From: Alkalihalobacillus sp. LMS6
GTDB taxonomy: Bacteria > Bacillota > Bacilli > Bacillales > Bacillaceae_D
DNA: 64,000 nt
NCBI RefSeq assembly: GCF_024362765.1
Contig: NZ_CP093302.1
Span: 2,789,564 to 2,853,563 of the forward strand
Direction of reading: 5' to 3'
Shown here: in pieces, positions 49,404-59,270 of the stretch
How the letters are laid out: each line of letters opens with the position of its first letter
Position numbering within the stretch: position 1 is the stretch's first letter
The notes under the pieces: model-generated
The model's database searches: none
What the model saw: the letters and a program-made list of their open reading frames with translations, nothing else
Told to the model about the DNA's origin: nothing
Translations under genes and position numbers: made by a program

Positions 49404-50186
49404 CTATGATAACCACTCAATTCGATAGAATGGTTCTGCTTCTTCTTCCTTGATCATGCTGAGCTCGTTAAGAAATTCCATTTGGAACGAGGCAACACCA
49501 TGTTCATTTGCTTTTGCATACGCTCGCTCTGCAGCGACTCCGTAAAAAGCTAACCCATTTGCTGCAGCATTAACAAAGTCTTTCCCATTTACTGCAAGAT
49601 ATGCTGCCAGCACACCACCAAGTAAACAACCTGTCCCCACAACACGGGTGAGCCATTCATGTCCATTTGATACTTGTACGATTTGCTTTCCGTTTGTGAC
49701 AACATCTTTTTCTCCGGTTACGACGACAACTGTCTGTAGTTGCGCTGCTGCTTTTTTCGCCAAAGCGATTGGATCTGTCTTAATATTCGTGTCAACGCCT
49801 TTAACAGTCCCTGCCTCACCTAAAACCGCAGCTATTTCACCTGCATTACCACGAACAAGTGAAATGTTTACTTCTTCTAAAATGCGAGCAACGATCTGAT
49901 TTCGAAACGTCGTCGCACCGACACCAACTGGATCAAGAATTACCGGAATCCCTTTTTTATTGGCAGCTTGACCAGCATGAATCATGGACGCCACAACTGT
50001 CTCAGATGGCGTCCCAATGTTTAACAATAGCGCATCCGCTGCCGTCGCCATTTCATGTGTTTCATCTATTGCATAGGCCATCACTGGCGATGCCCCAACT
50101 GCTAATAGTCCGTTTGCCGTAAAATTCGTTACAACTGCATTCGTCATACAGTGAATCAATGGCTGGTGGTCTCGTACAATACTCAT
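49404..50186 (-). CDS. thiM: Hydroxyethylthiazole kinase
   Basis: 260 residues. It phosphorylates the thiazole alcohol in thiamine salvage. The signature includes PLIHCMTNAVVTNFTANGLL, VILDPVGVGATTFR and the catalytic Cys in VGTGCLLGG. It stands alone, without thiE or thiD beside it, and I see no TPP riboswitch in the 33-bp gap upstream, so its control must differ from the usual thi operons. Confidence 0.95.
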   Translation of the reverse strand: MSIVRDHQPLIHCMTNAVVTNFTANGLLAVGASPVMAYAIDETHEMATAADALLLNIGTPSETVVASMIHAGQAANKKGIPVILDPVGVGATTFRNQIVARILEEVNISLVRGNAGEIAAVLGEAGTVKGVDTNIKTDPIALAKKAAAQLQTVVVVTGEKDVVTNGKQIVQVSNGHEWLTRVVGTGCLLGGVLAAYLAVNGKDFVNAAANGLAFYGVAAERAYAKANEHGVASFQMEFLNELSMIKEEEAEPFYRIEWLS

Positions 50187-50219
50187 CCGTTACATCCCTT
50201 TCTTTGTCCTATTGTCCGT

Positions 50220-51413
50220 TTATTTCGTTGCTTGCCAATTGTGATTTTCTAGAAAGCGTCCAATACGAGTTAACGCTTCTTCTAAATTTTTTAGAGATGT
50301 TGCGTAAGAGCATCGAATATGTCCTTCTCCGCCTGCACCAAAAACTGAGCCTGGTACAACAGCAACGCGTTCTTCTATTAAAAGCTTCTCCGCAAACGTT
50401 TCAGACGACAAGCCTGTATGTTCAATTGATGGAAATGCGTAAAATGCCCCGCTTGGTTTATGACAAGGTAACCCAATTTCATTCGCTGTTTTCACAAAGA
50501 AATTTCGTCGTTGCTGATAGGAGAGCTTCATTTTCTCAATATCTTCCATACCATGCTCAAGCGCTTCTAACGCACCGTATTGCGCCATTGTCGGCGCACA
50601 CATCAAGCTATACTGATGGATTTTCAACATTGCTTGCAGCAAATCTGTTGGAGCAAGCACAAATCCAAGTCGCCATCCAGTCATCGCAAATGCTTTTGAA
50701 AAACCATTAATAACAATGGTTTGTTCTTTCATGCCAGGTAAAGTGGAAAAGCATGTATGCTCCTCATCATAGGACAATTCTGCATAAATTTCATCAGAGA
50801 AGACAAGTAATTGATACTTCTTCACGATCGCAGCAATCTGCTCAAGCTTTTCTTTGCTCAACGAGGCACCTGTTGGATTGTTCGGATAACAAACCATGAT
50901 GGCTTTCGTTTTATCTGTAATGGCTTTTTCAATATCCACTGGCTCAACTTCAAAGTGATTTGCTGCGCTCGTTCCAACTGAAATCGGCACACCACCAGCA
51001 AGAGATACAAGTGGCGCATAAGAAACAAAGGTTGGCTCAACAATAATCACTTCATCACCAGGATCTAAAATCGCGCGCATGCCTATATCAATTGCTTCAC
51101 TTGCGCCAACCGTTACTAAAACCTCTTCATCAGGGTTATAGCGCACGCGATAACGCTGCTCCATGTAATGAGAAATGGCTACACGCAGTTCCGGCAGTCC
51201 AGCGTTTGCTGTATAGGCTGTAAAACCTCTTTCAAGGGACGAGATACTTGCTTCTCGGACATTCCAAGGCGTGACAAAATCAGGCTCTCCCACACCAAGG
51301 GAAATGATGTTGTCCATTTTCGATGCTAAATCAAAAAAACGTCGTATACCAGACGGCTGTATACGTGATACTTTTTGTGAGAGGCGCTCTTTTTTTACGA
51401 CTGTTTCCTTCAT
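50220..51413 (-). CDS. alaT: Alanine-type aminotransferase (YugH/AlaT)
   Basis: 397-residue class I PLP aminotransferase. Features: ISLGVGEPDFVTPWNVREAS, NNPTGASLSKEKLEQIAAIV, the Schiff-base lysine in INGFSKAFAMTGWRLGFVL, and the phosphate-binding arginine IRCSYATS near the end. It overlaps alaR as TAATG, the same pair as alaR-alaT (yugG-yugH) in B. subtilis, where it makes alanine from pyruvate. Confidence 0.93.
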   Translation of the reverse strand: MKETVVKKERLSQKVSRIQPSGIRRFFDLASKMDNIISLGVGEPDFVTPWNVREASISSLERGFTAYTANAGLPELRVAISHYMEQRYRVRYNPDEEVLVTVGASEAIDIGMRAILDPGDEVIIVEPTFVSYAPLVSLAGGVPISVGTSAANHFEVEPVDIEKAITDKTKAIMVCYPNNPTGASLSKEKLEQIAAIVKKYQLLVFSDEIYAELSYDEEHTCFSTLPGMKEQTIVINGFSKAFAMTGWRLGFVLAPTDLLQAMLKIHQYSLMCAPTMAQYGALEALEHGMEDIEKMKLSYQQRRNFFVKTANEIGLPCHKPSGAFYAFPSIEHTGLSSETFAEKLLIEERVAVVPGSVFGAGGEGHIRCSYATSLKNLEEALTRIGRFLENHNWQATK

Positions 51414-51910
51414 TACGGCGTCACCACGATTCTACGATCTTCGTCTGGTTCTTTAAAAATAACCCCATCATGCTTATAGGTCTTTAATTGAAAATGAGTT
51501 GTTGTTGATAGAACAGAATCAATGGTGGACAATCGTTCGGATACAAACCGAGCCGTTTCTTGCATCGTTTTCCCTTCAACAACAACAGATAAATCGTAGG
51601 CACCTGACATTAAATACAACGCCCTTACTTCTGGAAAACGGTGAATACGCTCAGCCACTTCATCAAATCCTACTCCACGCTTCGGCGCGACTTTCACATC
51701 GATCATAGCTGTCACAGTTTCTTGAACCGGCAGTTTAGCCCAGTCTACAACAGCTGAATAACTAAGAATTACGTTCTTATCTTCAAGTTCCGTAATATAT
51801 GTGTCAACCTCTTTCGCCGTTAGATCAACCATTTTCGCAATTTTTTCGGATTCAATTCGGCCATTTGCTTCAATAATTTGCAAAATCTCAACTGATTTCT
51901 TATCAAACAC
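51413..51910 (-). CDS. alaR: Lrp/AsnC-family regulator (AlaR)
   Basis: 165 residues. An N-terminal HTH (VEILQIIEANGRIESEKIAK, LTAKEVDTYITELEDKNVIL) is followed by an AsnC ligand-binding domain (TVTAMIDVKVAPKRGVGFDE, VRALYLMSGAYDLSVVVEGK). It is translationally coupled to alaT and should control it in response to an amino acid. Confidence 0.92.
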   Translation of the reverse strand: MFDKKSVEILQIIEANGRIESEKIAKMVDLTAKEVDTYITELEDKNVILSYSAVVDWAKLPVQETVTAMIDVKVAPKRGVGFDEVAERIHRFPEVRALYLMSGAYDLSVVVEGKTMQETARFVSERLSTIDSVLSTTTHFQLKTYKHDGVIFKEPDEDRRIVVTP

Positions 51911-52040
51911 GGTGATCGCTCCTTATCTTACGCTATTCCTTTAGAGTAATTATAGTTTGTTTGTTTATCCTAATCATAACATAGGAAATTCCCAAACTCC
52001 TGTTTTAAATTAAGGGACCCTTTAGGAGCTGAAGAAAAGC

Positions 52041-52589
52041 ATGGATAAACATACCGCACTACTTATTATCGACATGATTAACCCACTTTCTTTCGAACAC
52101 GGAGCTGATATTTACCCCCAAACAAGAGAGATTGCTGAAAACATCTTTGCCCTTAAAAATATGATGAAACAGAAAGGTTGTCCCATTTTATATGTTAACG
52201 ACAACTATGGCAAATGGAAATCGGACTTCAATCAACTCGTTTACGATATTAAAACAAGCAATGAACTCGGTTCCTCTATCGCAGCCCGGCTTGAGCCAAG
52301 CGAAGATGATTATTCCATTATTAAACCTAAATTCTCTGGTTTTTTTGACACTCCCCTCCACCTTCTTCTTGAGCATCTAAACGTACGCACTCTTGTATTA
52401 ACAGGAATTGTCGGAAACATGTGTGTGCAGTTTACAGCCAATGATGCTTATACATTAGAATACGAGCTTTGTATTCCAGCTGACGGCATCGCTAGTTTCA
52501 CACAAAAAGACACAGATGTTGCCCTGCATCATTTTGAAAACATATTAAAAGCGGATACTCGTTTGTGCCAAGAGTGGATAACGAACTGA
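52041..52589 (+). CDS. Isochorismatase-family cysteine hydrolase
   Basis: 182 residues with the catalytic triad Asp in LLIIDMINP, Lys in SIIKPKFSGFFDTPL and Cys in TGIVGNMCVQFTANDA. Family members hydrolyse nicotinamide, isochorismate or ureido substrates; the substrate cannot be read from sequence. It lies between the alaR promoter region and luxS, with its own terminator. Confidence 0.88.
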   Translation: MDKHTALLIIDMINPLSFEHGADIYPQTREIAENIFALKNMMKQKGCPILYVNDNYGKWKSDFNQLVYDIKTSNELGSSIAARLEPSEDDYSIIKPKFSGFFDTPLHLLLEHLNVRTLVLTGIVGNMCVQFTANDAYTLEYELCIPADGIASFTQKDTDVALHHFENILKADTRLCQEWITN

Positions 52590-52614
52590 CAAGAACGCAT
52601 TCTTTTAGATATGT

Positions 52615-52674
52615 AAAAACAAGCGCTACGAGACGAGCCGGTGAAGGTTCGTCGCATTCGTTAGCGCTTGTTTT
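52615..52674. terminator. Long hairpin terminator between the hydrolase and luxS
   Basis: AAAACAAGCGCTA (52616-52628) pairs with TAGCGCTTGTTTT (52662-52674); the interior can form additional stems (GACGAGCC...GGTTCGTC). It separates converging genes and has T-runs in both directions. Confidence 0.75.
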
Positions 52675-52706
52675 CATTGAACAATTTTAATCCGTATAGA
52701 AATGGC

Positions 52707-53177
52707 TTAAAAAACCTGTTTTAAACTTTCTTTGTCCGCAGCTAGCCACTTACGCATTCTCTCTTTTGTTCCTTCTAAATCATGAAGTACAGCCTGCCCA
52801 CACTCTTTTTCCGTAGCAGCAGGAACTTGTTCTGTTTCTAGAGAATAGGTCATAGTCTTTTCTAGGACATCTATTATTTCAGCGACAGTTGGTGTTCCAC
52901 TCATAATTAAATAGTAACCAGTTTGGCATCCCATTGGAGAAATATCAACGACATCAAAGTGATCGTACTCTTCAGAAAAGCGTCGAATGTTGATTGCTAA
53001 TAAATGTTCCATTGTATGGATGACGTCAGGCTTTAACGCTTCTTTATTCGGCTGACAGAAGCGAATATCAAACTTGTTCACTTCTCCATCCGTCCCAATT
53101 TTGTTCGTTCCACAATGTCTAACGTACGGTGCTTTTACAATCGTGTGATCAAGCTCAAAGCTTTCTACTGATGGCAT
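52707..53177 (-). CDS. luxS: S-ribosylhomocysteine lyase
   Basis: 156 residues from ATG 53177, after AAAGGAGAG; an upstream in-frame start is unsupported. Zinc ligands H54 and H58 in HTMEH and the Cys in KECGQAVL are present, with [20 protein letters not shown]. It splits S-ribosylhomocysteine into homocysteine and the AI-2 precursor in the methyl cycle. Confidence 0.96.
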   Translation of the reverse strand: MPSVESFELDHTIVKAPYVRHCGTNKIGTDGEVNKFDIRFCQPNKEALKPDVIHTMEHLLAINIRRFSEEYDHFDVVDISPMGCQTGYYLIMSGTPTVAEIIDVLEKTMTYSLETEQVPAATEKECGQAVLHDLEGTKERMRKWLAADKESLKQVF

Positions 53178-53299
53178 ATGGTACACTCTCCTTTCATCTT
53201 CGTATATAGTATAAAGGATAGCAGTCTGTCCTGTCGAAGCTTTCATTTCATTTTTATAATGAATCTGCTAAGTAATTTTCACCTATCTAGGAGGCGTAC

Positions 53300-54130
53300 A
53301 TGAAATTCCGTCCATTTTTTAAGCTATTAATTGAACAGATCAAAAAAGATCCGATTCCTGATTTAGCGGCTACATTATCGTTTTACTTTTTACTTGCCAT
53401 TTTTCCGTTAATGATTTTTGTGCTTGCAGGTGTGTCGTTCTTTGATATTGACAATGAACAAGTATCGAACACCATTACGGAATTTTTCCCAGGCGAAATT
53501 GGTGAAACCTTTAGCGAGATTGTGTTAAATACAATTGGTGAACCACAAATTGGTTTATTCTCGATTGGGATCATAGGTACACTTTGGTCAGCTTCGAACG
53601 CCATTAACTCTTTTATACGTTCTGTCAATCGCGCTTACAACATTGAAGAAACACGTCATTTTTTAAAGTTGCGCGGAACAGCAATCATTCTAACCATTGC
53701 TATGATTATTGTCATTATTATCACGCTGGCGCTACCGGTGTTTGGTAGCTTAATTCTTGATTTCTTAGAGAATTTCTTATCGGTTCCATCTGAACTCATT
53801 TCAATGCTTGATAATCTACGCTGGGTTGTGGCAGTTACCGTCATGATTTTATCGTTGATGGTTCTGTATCGTATTGCACCGAACAAACATCTAAAATTAA
53901 AGGACGGGTTACCAGGTGCAGTTGTGGCTACATTAGCCTGGCAGCTAATTTCATTTTTCTTCTCGCTTTATGTTAGTGATTTTTCAAACTTTGAGAGTAC
54001 ATATGGGCCACTTGCTGGTGTGATTATTCTCATGTTTTGGTTCTTTTTAACGGGGATTATCCTGATTATTGGCGCTGAAATTAATGCAACCATTCATCAG
54101 TTGCAGAAAAAAAACAATAATCATGTATAA
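53300..54130 (+). CDS. YihY/BrkB-family inner membrane protein
   Basis: 276 residues with six hydrophobic segments (LSFYFLLAIFPLMIFVLAGV, AIILTIAMIIVIIITLALPV, GVIILMFWFFLTGIILIIGA). The N-terminal DPIPDLAATLSFYFLLAIFP is the family hallmark. Formerly called ribonuclease BN by error; the function is unknown, possibly transport. AGGAGG precedes the ATG. Confidence 0.88.
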   Translation: MKFRPFFKLLIEQIKKDPIPDLAATLSFYFLLAIFPLMIFVLAGVSFFDIDNEQVSNTITEFFPGEIGETFSEIVLNTIGEPQIGLFSIGIIGTLWSASNAINSFIRSVNRAYNIEETRHFLKLRGTAIILTIAMIIVIIITLALPVFGSLILDFLENFLSVPSELISMLDNLRWVVAVTVMILSLMVLYRIAPNKHLKLKDGLPGAVVATLAWQLISFFFSLYVSDFSNFESTYGPLAGVIILMFWFFLTGIILIIGAEINATIHQLQKKNNNHV

Positions 54131-54193
54131 ACTTATGTAGGCTGGGTAAGATGGTACCAGTACTTAACATATACGTTTTAAGGAGTGTTCGTT

Positions 54194-54466
54194 ATGAATA
54201 AAACTGAATTAATTAATGCACTTGCTGACAGAGCTGAACTTTCAAAGAAAGATGCGACAACAGCAGTTAATAGTATGTTTGATCTTATCGCAGAGTCCCT
54301 TGAAAAAGGAGAAACGGTTCAATTAATTGGCTTCGGTAACTTTGAAGTTCGTGAGCGTGCGGCTCGAAAAGGGCGTAACCCACAAACAGGTGAAGAAATT
54401 GATATTTCTGCTACAAAAACACCAGCATTCAAAGCAGGTAAACAATTAAAAGACGCAGTAAAATAA
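54194..54466 (+). CDS. hbs: HU nucleoid protein
   Basis: 90 residues, [20 protein letters not shown] with [20 protein letters not shown] and [17 protein letters not shown], the complete HU fold. ATG 54194 has AAGGAG at eight bases; the GTG at 54185 is too close. It is an extra HU copy or the main one; the standard hbs neighbours (spoIVA, mtrA) are not seen here. Confidence 0.93.
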   Translation: MNKTELINALADRAELSKKDATTAVNSMFDLIAESLEKGETVQLIGFGNFEVRERAARKGRNPQTGEEIDISATKTPAFKAGKQLKDAVK

Positions 54467-54472
54467 AAAAAG

Positions 54473-54504
54473 AGCGAAGAACAGTCCATTAGACTGCCTT
54501 CGCT
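54473..54504. terminator. Terminator between HU and yuiF genes
   Basis: AGCGAAG and CTTCGCT with an inner CAGTC/GACTG stem, followed by TTTTTC on plus and T-rich sequence on minus. Bidirectional. Confidence 0.8.
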
Positions 54505-54511
54505 TTTTCTT

Positions 54512-55846
54512 TTATAAAATAATGGCTGTTAGCCACCCAACGAAAAATAGTGGAACAGTCAAGTGCAAGAACGTTGGAACACATGTATCCCAAATATGAT
54601 CGTGCTGTCCGTCTGCATTTAAGCCTGCCGTTGAGCCAAGGGTTGAATCTGATGCTGGCGCACCTGCGTCACCAATCGCTCCTGCAGAACCAATAATGGA
54701 GATAATCGCTAATGTCGACATCCCAACTTCTAAACCGAGTGGAACAAACAACGCTGTAATAATCGGAATGGTTGAGAAAGAAGAACCAATCCCTAAAGTA
54801 ATAATCAAACCAACGACCATCATTAAGAGTGCTGCGATGATTTGATTGCCGTTAATCATGCTCGCTACGTTTTGCACAAGGCTTTCAACATGACCCGTCT
54901 CTCGAATCACATCAGCAAACCCTGCTGCAGAAAGCATGACAAACCCAATAAAGCCCATCATTTTAATGCCTTCTGACATCACTTCATCTGTTTTTTTCAC
55001 TTTAACCGCTCCCGTTACAAACAGTAACAGCAATCCGGCTAGTGCAGCAGGAATCATCGAATCACGATAAAAACTTTGTACAACAACCGTGACGACAACC
55101 GCGAGCCCCGCAAGCAATAGCGACGTTGTGCTATAAGATTTTTCCTCGCTAGGATCATCACCTGATAGCGGAACATCTTTGTAGACACGGCGCTGACGAT
55201 AAGTAATAAATACTGCAATTCCTAAGCCAATAAGCGTACTTGCTGTTGGGAGTAGCATAGCTTGTGGAATAAGATCGATGTTAATAGGCAATCCACTTGC
55301 TTCCATATTATCCGCAATCGTCTTATGGAAAATTTGCCCGAACCCATAGGGGAGGAGCATATAAGGAGCAGTTAAACCAAATGTTAAAATACACGCAATC
55401 AATCGGCGATCCACTTCTAATCGATTTAAAATAAGCAAAATCGGCGGAATTAATATCGGAATAAATGCAATGTGAACAGGTACCGCATTTTGCGACATAC
55501 TCGCAACAATTAAAAGCATGAGGAAGAGCAACATTCTTGATAGCGTATCTCGTTCACGCTCTCCGTTTCGCTTCATCCAGACTTGCAAACGATCCACCAT
55601 AAAATCTGGTAAGCCAGTCCTCGAGAGCCCAACTGCAAAAGCACCTAAAAGAACATAACTAAAGGCAATTTCTGCGTTGCCCCCTAAACCATTCCCAAAT
55701 ATTTGTACAGTACTTGAAAAATCTAGTCCTCCTAGTAGTCCACCTACTAAAGCAGAGAGTGTGATCGCCAATACGACGTGCACTCTTAACAAACTCAATA
55801 GAATCATAAGTAAAACGGCAATTATTACTGCATTCATATCCATCAT
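54512..55846 (-). CDS. yuiF: Na+/H+ antiporter NhaC-like transporter (YuiF-like)
   Basis: 444 residues with about 12 hydrophobic segments; motifs include LSALVGGLLGGLDFSSTVQI, GAIGDAGAPASDSTLGSTAG near the end. This is the YuiF family, listed as a sodium/proton antiporter or amino-acid transporter. It lies beside the leucyl aminopeptidase gene, as in B. subtilis, with one small gene between. Confidence 0.82.
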   Translation of the reverse strand: MMDMNAVIIAVLLMILLSLLRVHVVLAITLSALVGGLLGGLDFSSTVQIFGNGLGGNAEIAFSYVLLGAFAVGLSRTGLPDFMVDRLQVWMKRNGERERDTLSRMLLFLMLLIVASMSQNAVPVHIAFIPILIPPILLILNRLEVDRRLIACILTFGLTAPYMLLPYGFGQIFHKTIADNMEASGLPINIDLIPQAMLLPTASTLIGLGIAVFITYRQRRVYKDVPLSGDDPSEEKSYSTTSLLLAGLAVVVTVVVQSFYRDSMIPAALAGLLLLFVTGAVKVKKTDEVMSEGIKMMGFIGFVMLSAAGFADVIRETGHVESLVQNVASMINGNQIIAALLMMVVGLIITLGIGSSFSTIPIITALFVPLGLEVGMSTLAIISIIGSAGAIGDAGAPASDSTLGSTAGLNADGQHDHIWDTCVPTFLHLTVPLFFVGWLTAIIL

Positions 55847-55920
55847 CCTTTAGTCTGATAAATCACTAAAACATTTGTATAATTTATCATCCTTCTCTTC
55901 CCTTTGTCAAGGTCATAAAA

Positions 55921-55951
55921 AAACCCAAAAGGATTTACTCCTTTTGGGTTT
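55921..55951. terminator. Perfect 13-bp hairpin terminator
   Basis: AAACCCAAAAGGA, loop TTTAC, TCCTTTTGGGTTT. It follows the small gene at 55961 on the minus strand (a run of T continues) and insulates yuiF. Confidence 0.8.
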
Positions 55952-55960
55952 CGTCATTCA

Positions 55961-56242
55961 TTATATCGCTAATATTTTTGTGAAGGACAGTGATTTATCA
56001 CGACAACCTTTTAACTGATACGACACTCTGTCTCCTTCTTGAACCGATAGTTCTAACGTTTCGGTATCAGATGCATCATTTGTCGCAAAAAGTTTATGGG
56101 TTCCCGCAGGCACTTCAATGGTCATTTTTTGCCTGCGTTTAAGCGAGCCCACGAAATGGTCATTAATAAATACTCGGTATTTCCGATTTGTCGCATAAAG
56201 CTCACGTGCACACTTTATCTCCACATAAGCAGTATCAATCAT
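55961..56242 (-). CDS. Small PEGA-like beta protein (93 aa)
   Basis: The start is ATG 56242, after AAGGGG. MIDTAYVEIKCARELYATNR and KYRVFINDHFVGSLKRRQKM, VPAGTHKLFATNDASDTETL resemble a PEGA-type beta sandwich (short strands with a G-x-L turn). No signal peptide is visible, so it is probably cytoplasmic. Function unknown. Confidence 0.65.
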   Translation of the reverse strand: MIDTAYVEIKCARELYATNRKYRVFINDHFVGSLKRRQKMTIEVPAGTHKLFATNDASDTETLELSVQEGDRVSYQLKGCRDKSLSFTKILAI

Positions 56243-56381
56243 TTTGTTCCCCTTCCTCATACAGAAACGTTCTGTTTGGCTAGGTTCCACTCATTAATAT
56301 CCTTCATTATAACGATATGATTCGTTCGGTACAAGTATTAATACAAATTTGCCTTTTAAGCCATTTGTTAAGTCGCTTCTA

Positions 56382-57866
56382 TTACGACTGTTCTACAAAC
56401 TTTGCAAGTGTTCGAGCCATTACACCAGTCGCTCCAGCAGGGCCTGTTGATGAACCTTTGTCTTTTGAGGCCGTTCCAGCGACATCCAGATGCACCCAAG
56501 GCGTGGAACCAACAAATTCACCAATAAACAATCCTGCTGTAATGCTACCACCTGCTCGACCAGGAGCATTATTCAAATCTGCAACATCACTTGTCTTCAA
56601 CATATCTTTGTAAGGCTGGCTATTTGGGAATGCCCATACCGGCTCACCCGTTTCATCGCCTGCTTGACGAATACGTTCCATTAAGCGCTCATCATTTGTG
56701 ACAGCACCTGTCGTTTCTTGCCCTAATGCTACCACACAAGCTCCTGTTAACGTCGCCACATCAATTAAGCGCGTTGCTCCGAGTTGAACCGCATACGCAA
56801 CCCCATCTGCCAAAATGAGTCGACCTTCCGCATCTGTATTACGTACTTCTATTGTTTTCCCATTCATCGCTCGTAATACATCACCTGGCTTCATCGCAGA
56901 ACCATTAATTAAGTTCTCACTTGAAGGAATGACGCACAAAACGTTTTGTTTTGGTTTTGTTCGGCCGATGATATCCATCGCTCCTAGTACAGCTCCTGCG
57001 CCACCCATATCTGTTTTCATCGTATGCATATTTGCCGCCGGCTTTAGCGAGTAACCACCTGCATCAAAGGTTAACCCCTTACCAACAAGCGCTGTCACTT
57101 CCTCGCTGTCAGCGTCGCCGTTATAGCGCATCACGATCATTTTTGCCGGCTGATCGCTTCCTCGCGATACAGCTAAAAGCGCCCCCATACCGAGGGTTTC
57201 CATTTCCTCTTCTTCTAACACGTTAAATTCAAACCGATGCTTGTCAGCGATGGCTTTAGCCTCATTAGCAAGGTCAGTCGGCGTCAGAAGATTCCCTGGA
57301 ATATTGACTAATCGACGCGTTGTATTCGCGCCTTCTCCATATGTATACCCAAGCTCTGCATGTTTTGTGAATCCCTCTTCATCCACATAAAAACTAACAG
57401 ACGTTAGCTCTTTTTTCACTTCGTTGGTTTTTTCTTTATACGTAAGCTTATCATAAGAACTTAACGCAATCGCTTCACCACAAGTGAAAGCAATCTCTTC
57501 TAAAGAAAGACCAGACTTTGCGAAACTATCAATGACAAATGCCGCATGCTCAACTTTGTCCTTTTTTAAAGCTAACCCTACATTTCCAACTGCATTTCGA
57601 AGCTCATCCTTATGTAGTTGTCCTTCTTCACCTAGGTAAACGGCATAAATTTTCTTTACCCCTATTGTTCCAAGCGTAAACAGTTCTACAAAAGAGCCTT
57701 TCTTGTTCGGAAACGATTTTTGCTTAGAAAGTTCCGTTAATTGCCCATTCATTTCCTTATCAATCGCTTTAACGCCTGTTGAAAAATCGCCTTTATTCCA
57801 GACAGCTAGAACAAGCACTTGCTCGTCCATTTGCCCAACATTCCATTGTGCTTTTTCTTTAAACAT
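56382..57866 (-). CDS. pepA: Leucyl aminopeptidase (M17)
   Basis: 494 residues from ATG 57866 (AGAGGAG upstream). The metal site is built by KGLTFDAGGYSLKPAANMHT, MKTDMGGAGAVLGA and NTDAEGRLILADGVAYA. It corresponds to yuiE of B. subtilis and removes N-terminal residues from peptides. It is divergent from yuiD. Confidence 0.94.
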   Translation of the reverse strand: MFKEKAQWNVGQMDEQVLVLAVWNKGDFSTGVKAIDKEMNGQLTELSKQKSFPNKKGSFVELFTLGTIGVKKIYAVYLGEEGQLHKDELRNAVGNVGLALKKDKVEHAAFVIDSFAKSGLSLEEIAFTCGEAIALSSYDKLTYKEKTNEVKKELTSVSFYVDEEGFTKHAELGYTYGEGANTTRRLVNIPGNLLTPTDLANEAKAIADKHRFEFNVLEEEEMETLGMGALLAVSRGSDQPAKMIVMRYNGDADSEEVTALVGKGLTFDAGGYSLKPAANMHTMKTDMGGAGAVLGAMDIIGRTKPKQNVLCVIPSSENLINGSAMKPGDVLRAMNGKTIEVRNTDAEGRLILADGVAYAVQLGATRLIDVATLTGACVVALGQETTGAVTNDERLMERIRQAGDETGEPVWAFPNSQPYKDMLKTSDVADLNNAPGRAGGSITAGLFIGEFVGSTPWVHLDVAGTASKDKGSSTGPAGATGVMARTLAKFVEQS

Positions 57867-58003
57867 TCTTACATCTCCTCTCTTTAGCAACTAGTATAGC
57901 ATGTTAAAAAAATGTCTCAAAGGATTAGACTTGAAAGGAAATCACAAATCGCTTATGATATACTATTCACATCAATAAATGAGAAGAGTGAAAGGAAGGA
58001 ACT

Positions 58004-58477
58004 ATGGAAATCTTTCAAAACTACCCGCTTTGGACAGCTTTAATTGCGATTGCATTAGCTCAAGTTATCAAAATTCCACTCGCATTTTTTGCTACCCGTA
58101 AGCTTAACATGTCTCTTTTAACAAGCACTGGCGGCATGCCAAGTTCACATTCCGCTGCAGTAACAGGTGTATCAACAGCCATTGCTATTGAACACGGTTT
58201 AGACTCTTCTCTATTCGCTATTTCTGCAGTATTTGCTGTTGTTGTCATGTTTGATGCTACTGGTGTAAGAAGACATGCTGGTTACCACGCAACCGTTTTA
58301 AACCAACTTGTACTGGATTTTAATCGTTTAGTAGAAGAAGTTAAGACATGGCCTAAAAAGGAAAATGAACAAAAGCTAAAAGAATTACTCGGTCATCAAC
58401 CGATTGAAGTGTTCTTTGGTGCATTGCTAGGAATCATCCTCGCATTTGTTCTATATCCGCTCCTAAACGCTATCTAA
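58004..58477 (+). CDS. yuiD: Divergent PAP2-family membrane protein (YuiD)
   Basis: 157 residues of the DUF212 family: LIAIALAQVIKIPLAFFATR, the GGMPSSHSAAVTGVSTAIAI motif and FDATGVRRHAGYHATVLNQL. Related to acid phosphatases/haloperoxidases; the substrate is unknown. The gene order pepA-yuiD-yuiC-yuiB matches B. subtilis. Confidence 0.9.
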   Translation: MEIFQNYPLWTALIAIALAQVIKIPLAFFATRKLNMSLLTSTGGMPSSHSAAVTGVSTAIAIEHGLDSSLFAISAVFAVVVMFDATGVRRHAGYHATVLNQLVLDFNRLVEEVKTWPKKENEQKLKELLGHQPIEVFFGALLGIILAFVLYPLLNAI

Positions 58478-58493
58478 ATGAATTGAACAAGAA

Positions 58494-58534
58494 AAAGAAT
58501 CTGTATGAGTCACAATCGCTCATGCAGATTCTTT
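58494..58534. terminator. Terminator after yuiD
   Basis: AAAGAATCTG-T-ATGAG pairs with CTCAT-G-CAGATTCTTT around a 9-base loop; TTTT follows on plus. It also faces the end of the leftward yuiC gene. Confidence 0.8.
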
Positions 58535-58594
58535 TCATTTACCCTTTGTACAAAAGAAAAGCTTCACCTCTGCACTCTATGTAGCAAGGTAGCC

Positions 58595-59218
58595 TTATGT
58601 TTCACGGGTACGTTTAAATTCATGATAGTTTGTTCGCTCATTTAAAGCATTTAATTCATCCTGCGTAATCGAGCCTTTACCTTCTTTAATAACAAACACA
58701 TCTAGATCTTTTTTGCCCCACTCATTAAACACATCATCAATGGAATCATAATATAAGTCCAATTTCATTCCCTTTATAGCCGATCCTGTATCTGCTACTA
58801 CCCCATATCCATAGCCCGGAATAAATAAAACCGTTCCTAAAGGAAATACCGATGGGTCCGCTGCAACAGTCGAATAAGAATCTCTTAATACAGGCAATCC
58901 TGAAAAGGTAATTCCGTATGCTGGGTCACCTGGATATTTTCCAGTGGACTCCACTCCAGCTGTATACCCTGTCGCCGTTACATGAACACGATTATATTCT
59001 GTCGTATCCAACTCTTCCTCCATAAGCGTATAGGTGGGCACCGTTAAACCAGGAATCGAGCGATCATGTTCATGCAACGCTTTTCCGTTCATATCTTGCA
59101 CGTGAATGGTTGAGAATGGGAAATTGGTAAATACAGAAAATGTGGTAAGCACTGCACCAATAAAGAGAACACACATGAATGATCGAAAAAGCCATTTATA
59201 GGTTGCGTTTTTATACAT
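58595..59218 (-). CDS. yuiC: 3D-domain cell-wall protein (YuiC, Sps-like)
   Basis: 207 residues from ATG 59218. An N-terminal membrane helix ([20 protein letters not shown]) precedes a 3D domain with [36 protein letters not shown] and [18 protein letters not shown] (the three aspartates). YuiC of B. subtilis is a lytic-transglycosylase-like wall enzyme of the stationary phase. Its ribosome site lies in the 3' arm of a perfect hairpin; the spacing of GAGGAG to ATG is long (12 nt). Confidence 0.88.
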   Translation of the reverse strand: MYKNATYKWLFRSFMCVLFIGAVLTTFSVFTNFPFSTIHVQDMNGKALHEHDRSIPGLTVPTYTLMEEELDTTEYNRVHVTATGYTAGVESTGKYPGDPAYGITFSGLPVLRDSYSTVAADPSVFPLGTVLFIPGYGYGVVADTGSAIKGMKLDLYYDSIDDVFNEWGKKDLDVFVIKEGKGSITQDELNALNERTNYHEFKRTRET

Positions 59219-59230
59219 ATTGTCGTCACA

Positions 59231-59261
59231 CTCCTCTACTACAGCATTTCCAGTAGAGGAG
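59231..59261 (-). promoter_or_regulatory. Hairpin enclosing the yuiC ribosome binding site
   Basis: On the minus strand CTCCTCTACT, 11-base loop, AGTAGAGGAG: a perfect 10-bp stem whose 3' arm is the GAGGAG site of yuiC. It directly follows the yuiB terminator. It should reduce translation unless opened. Confidence 0.6.
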
Positions 59262-59270
59262 ACATTATGC

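Noticed and set aside
50187-50219. TPP riboswitch upstream of thiM
   Set aside because: Only 33 bp separate thiM and the aminotransferase gene; no thi-box is visible.
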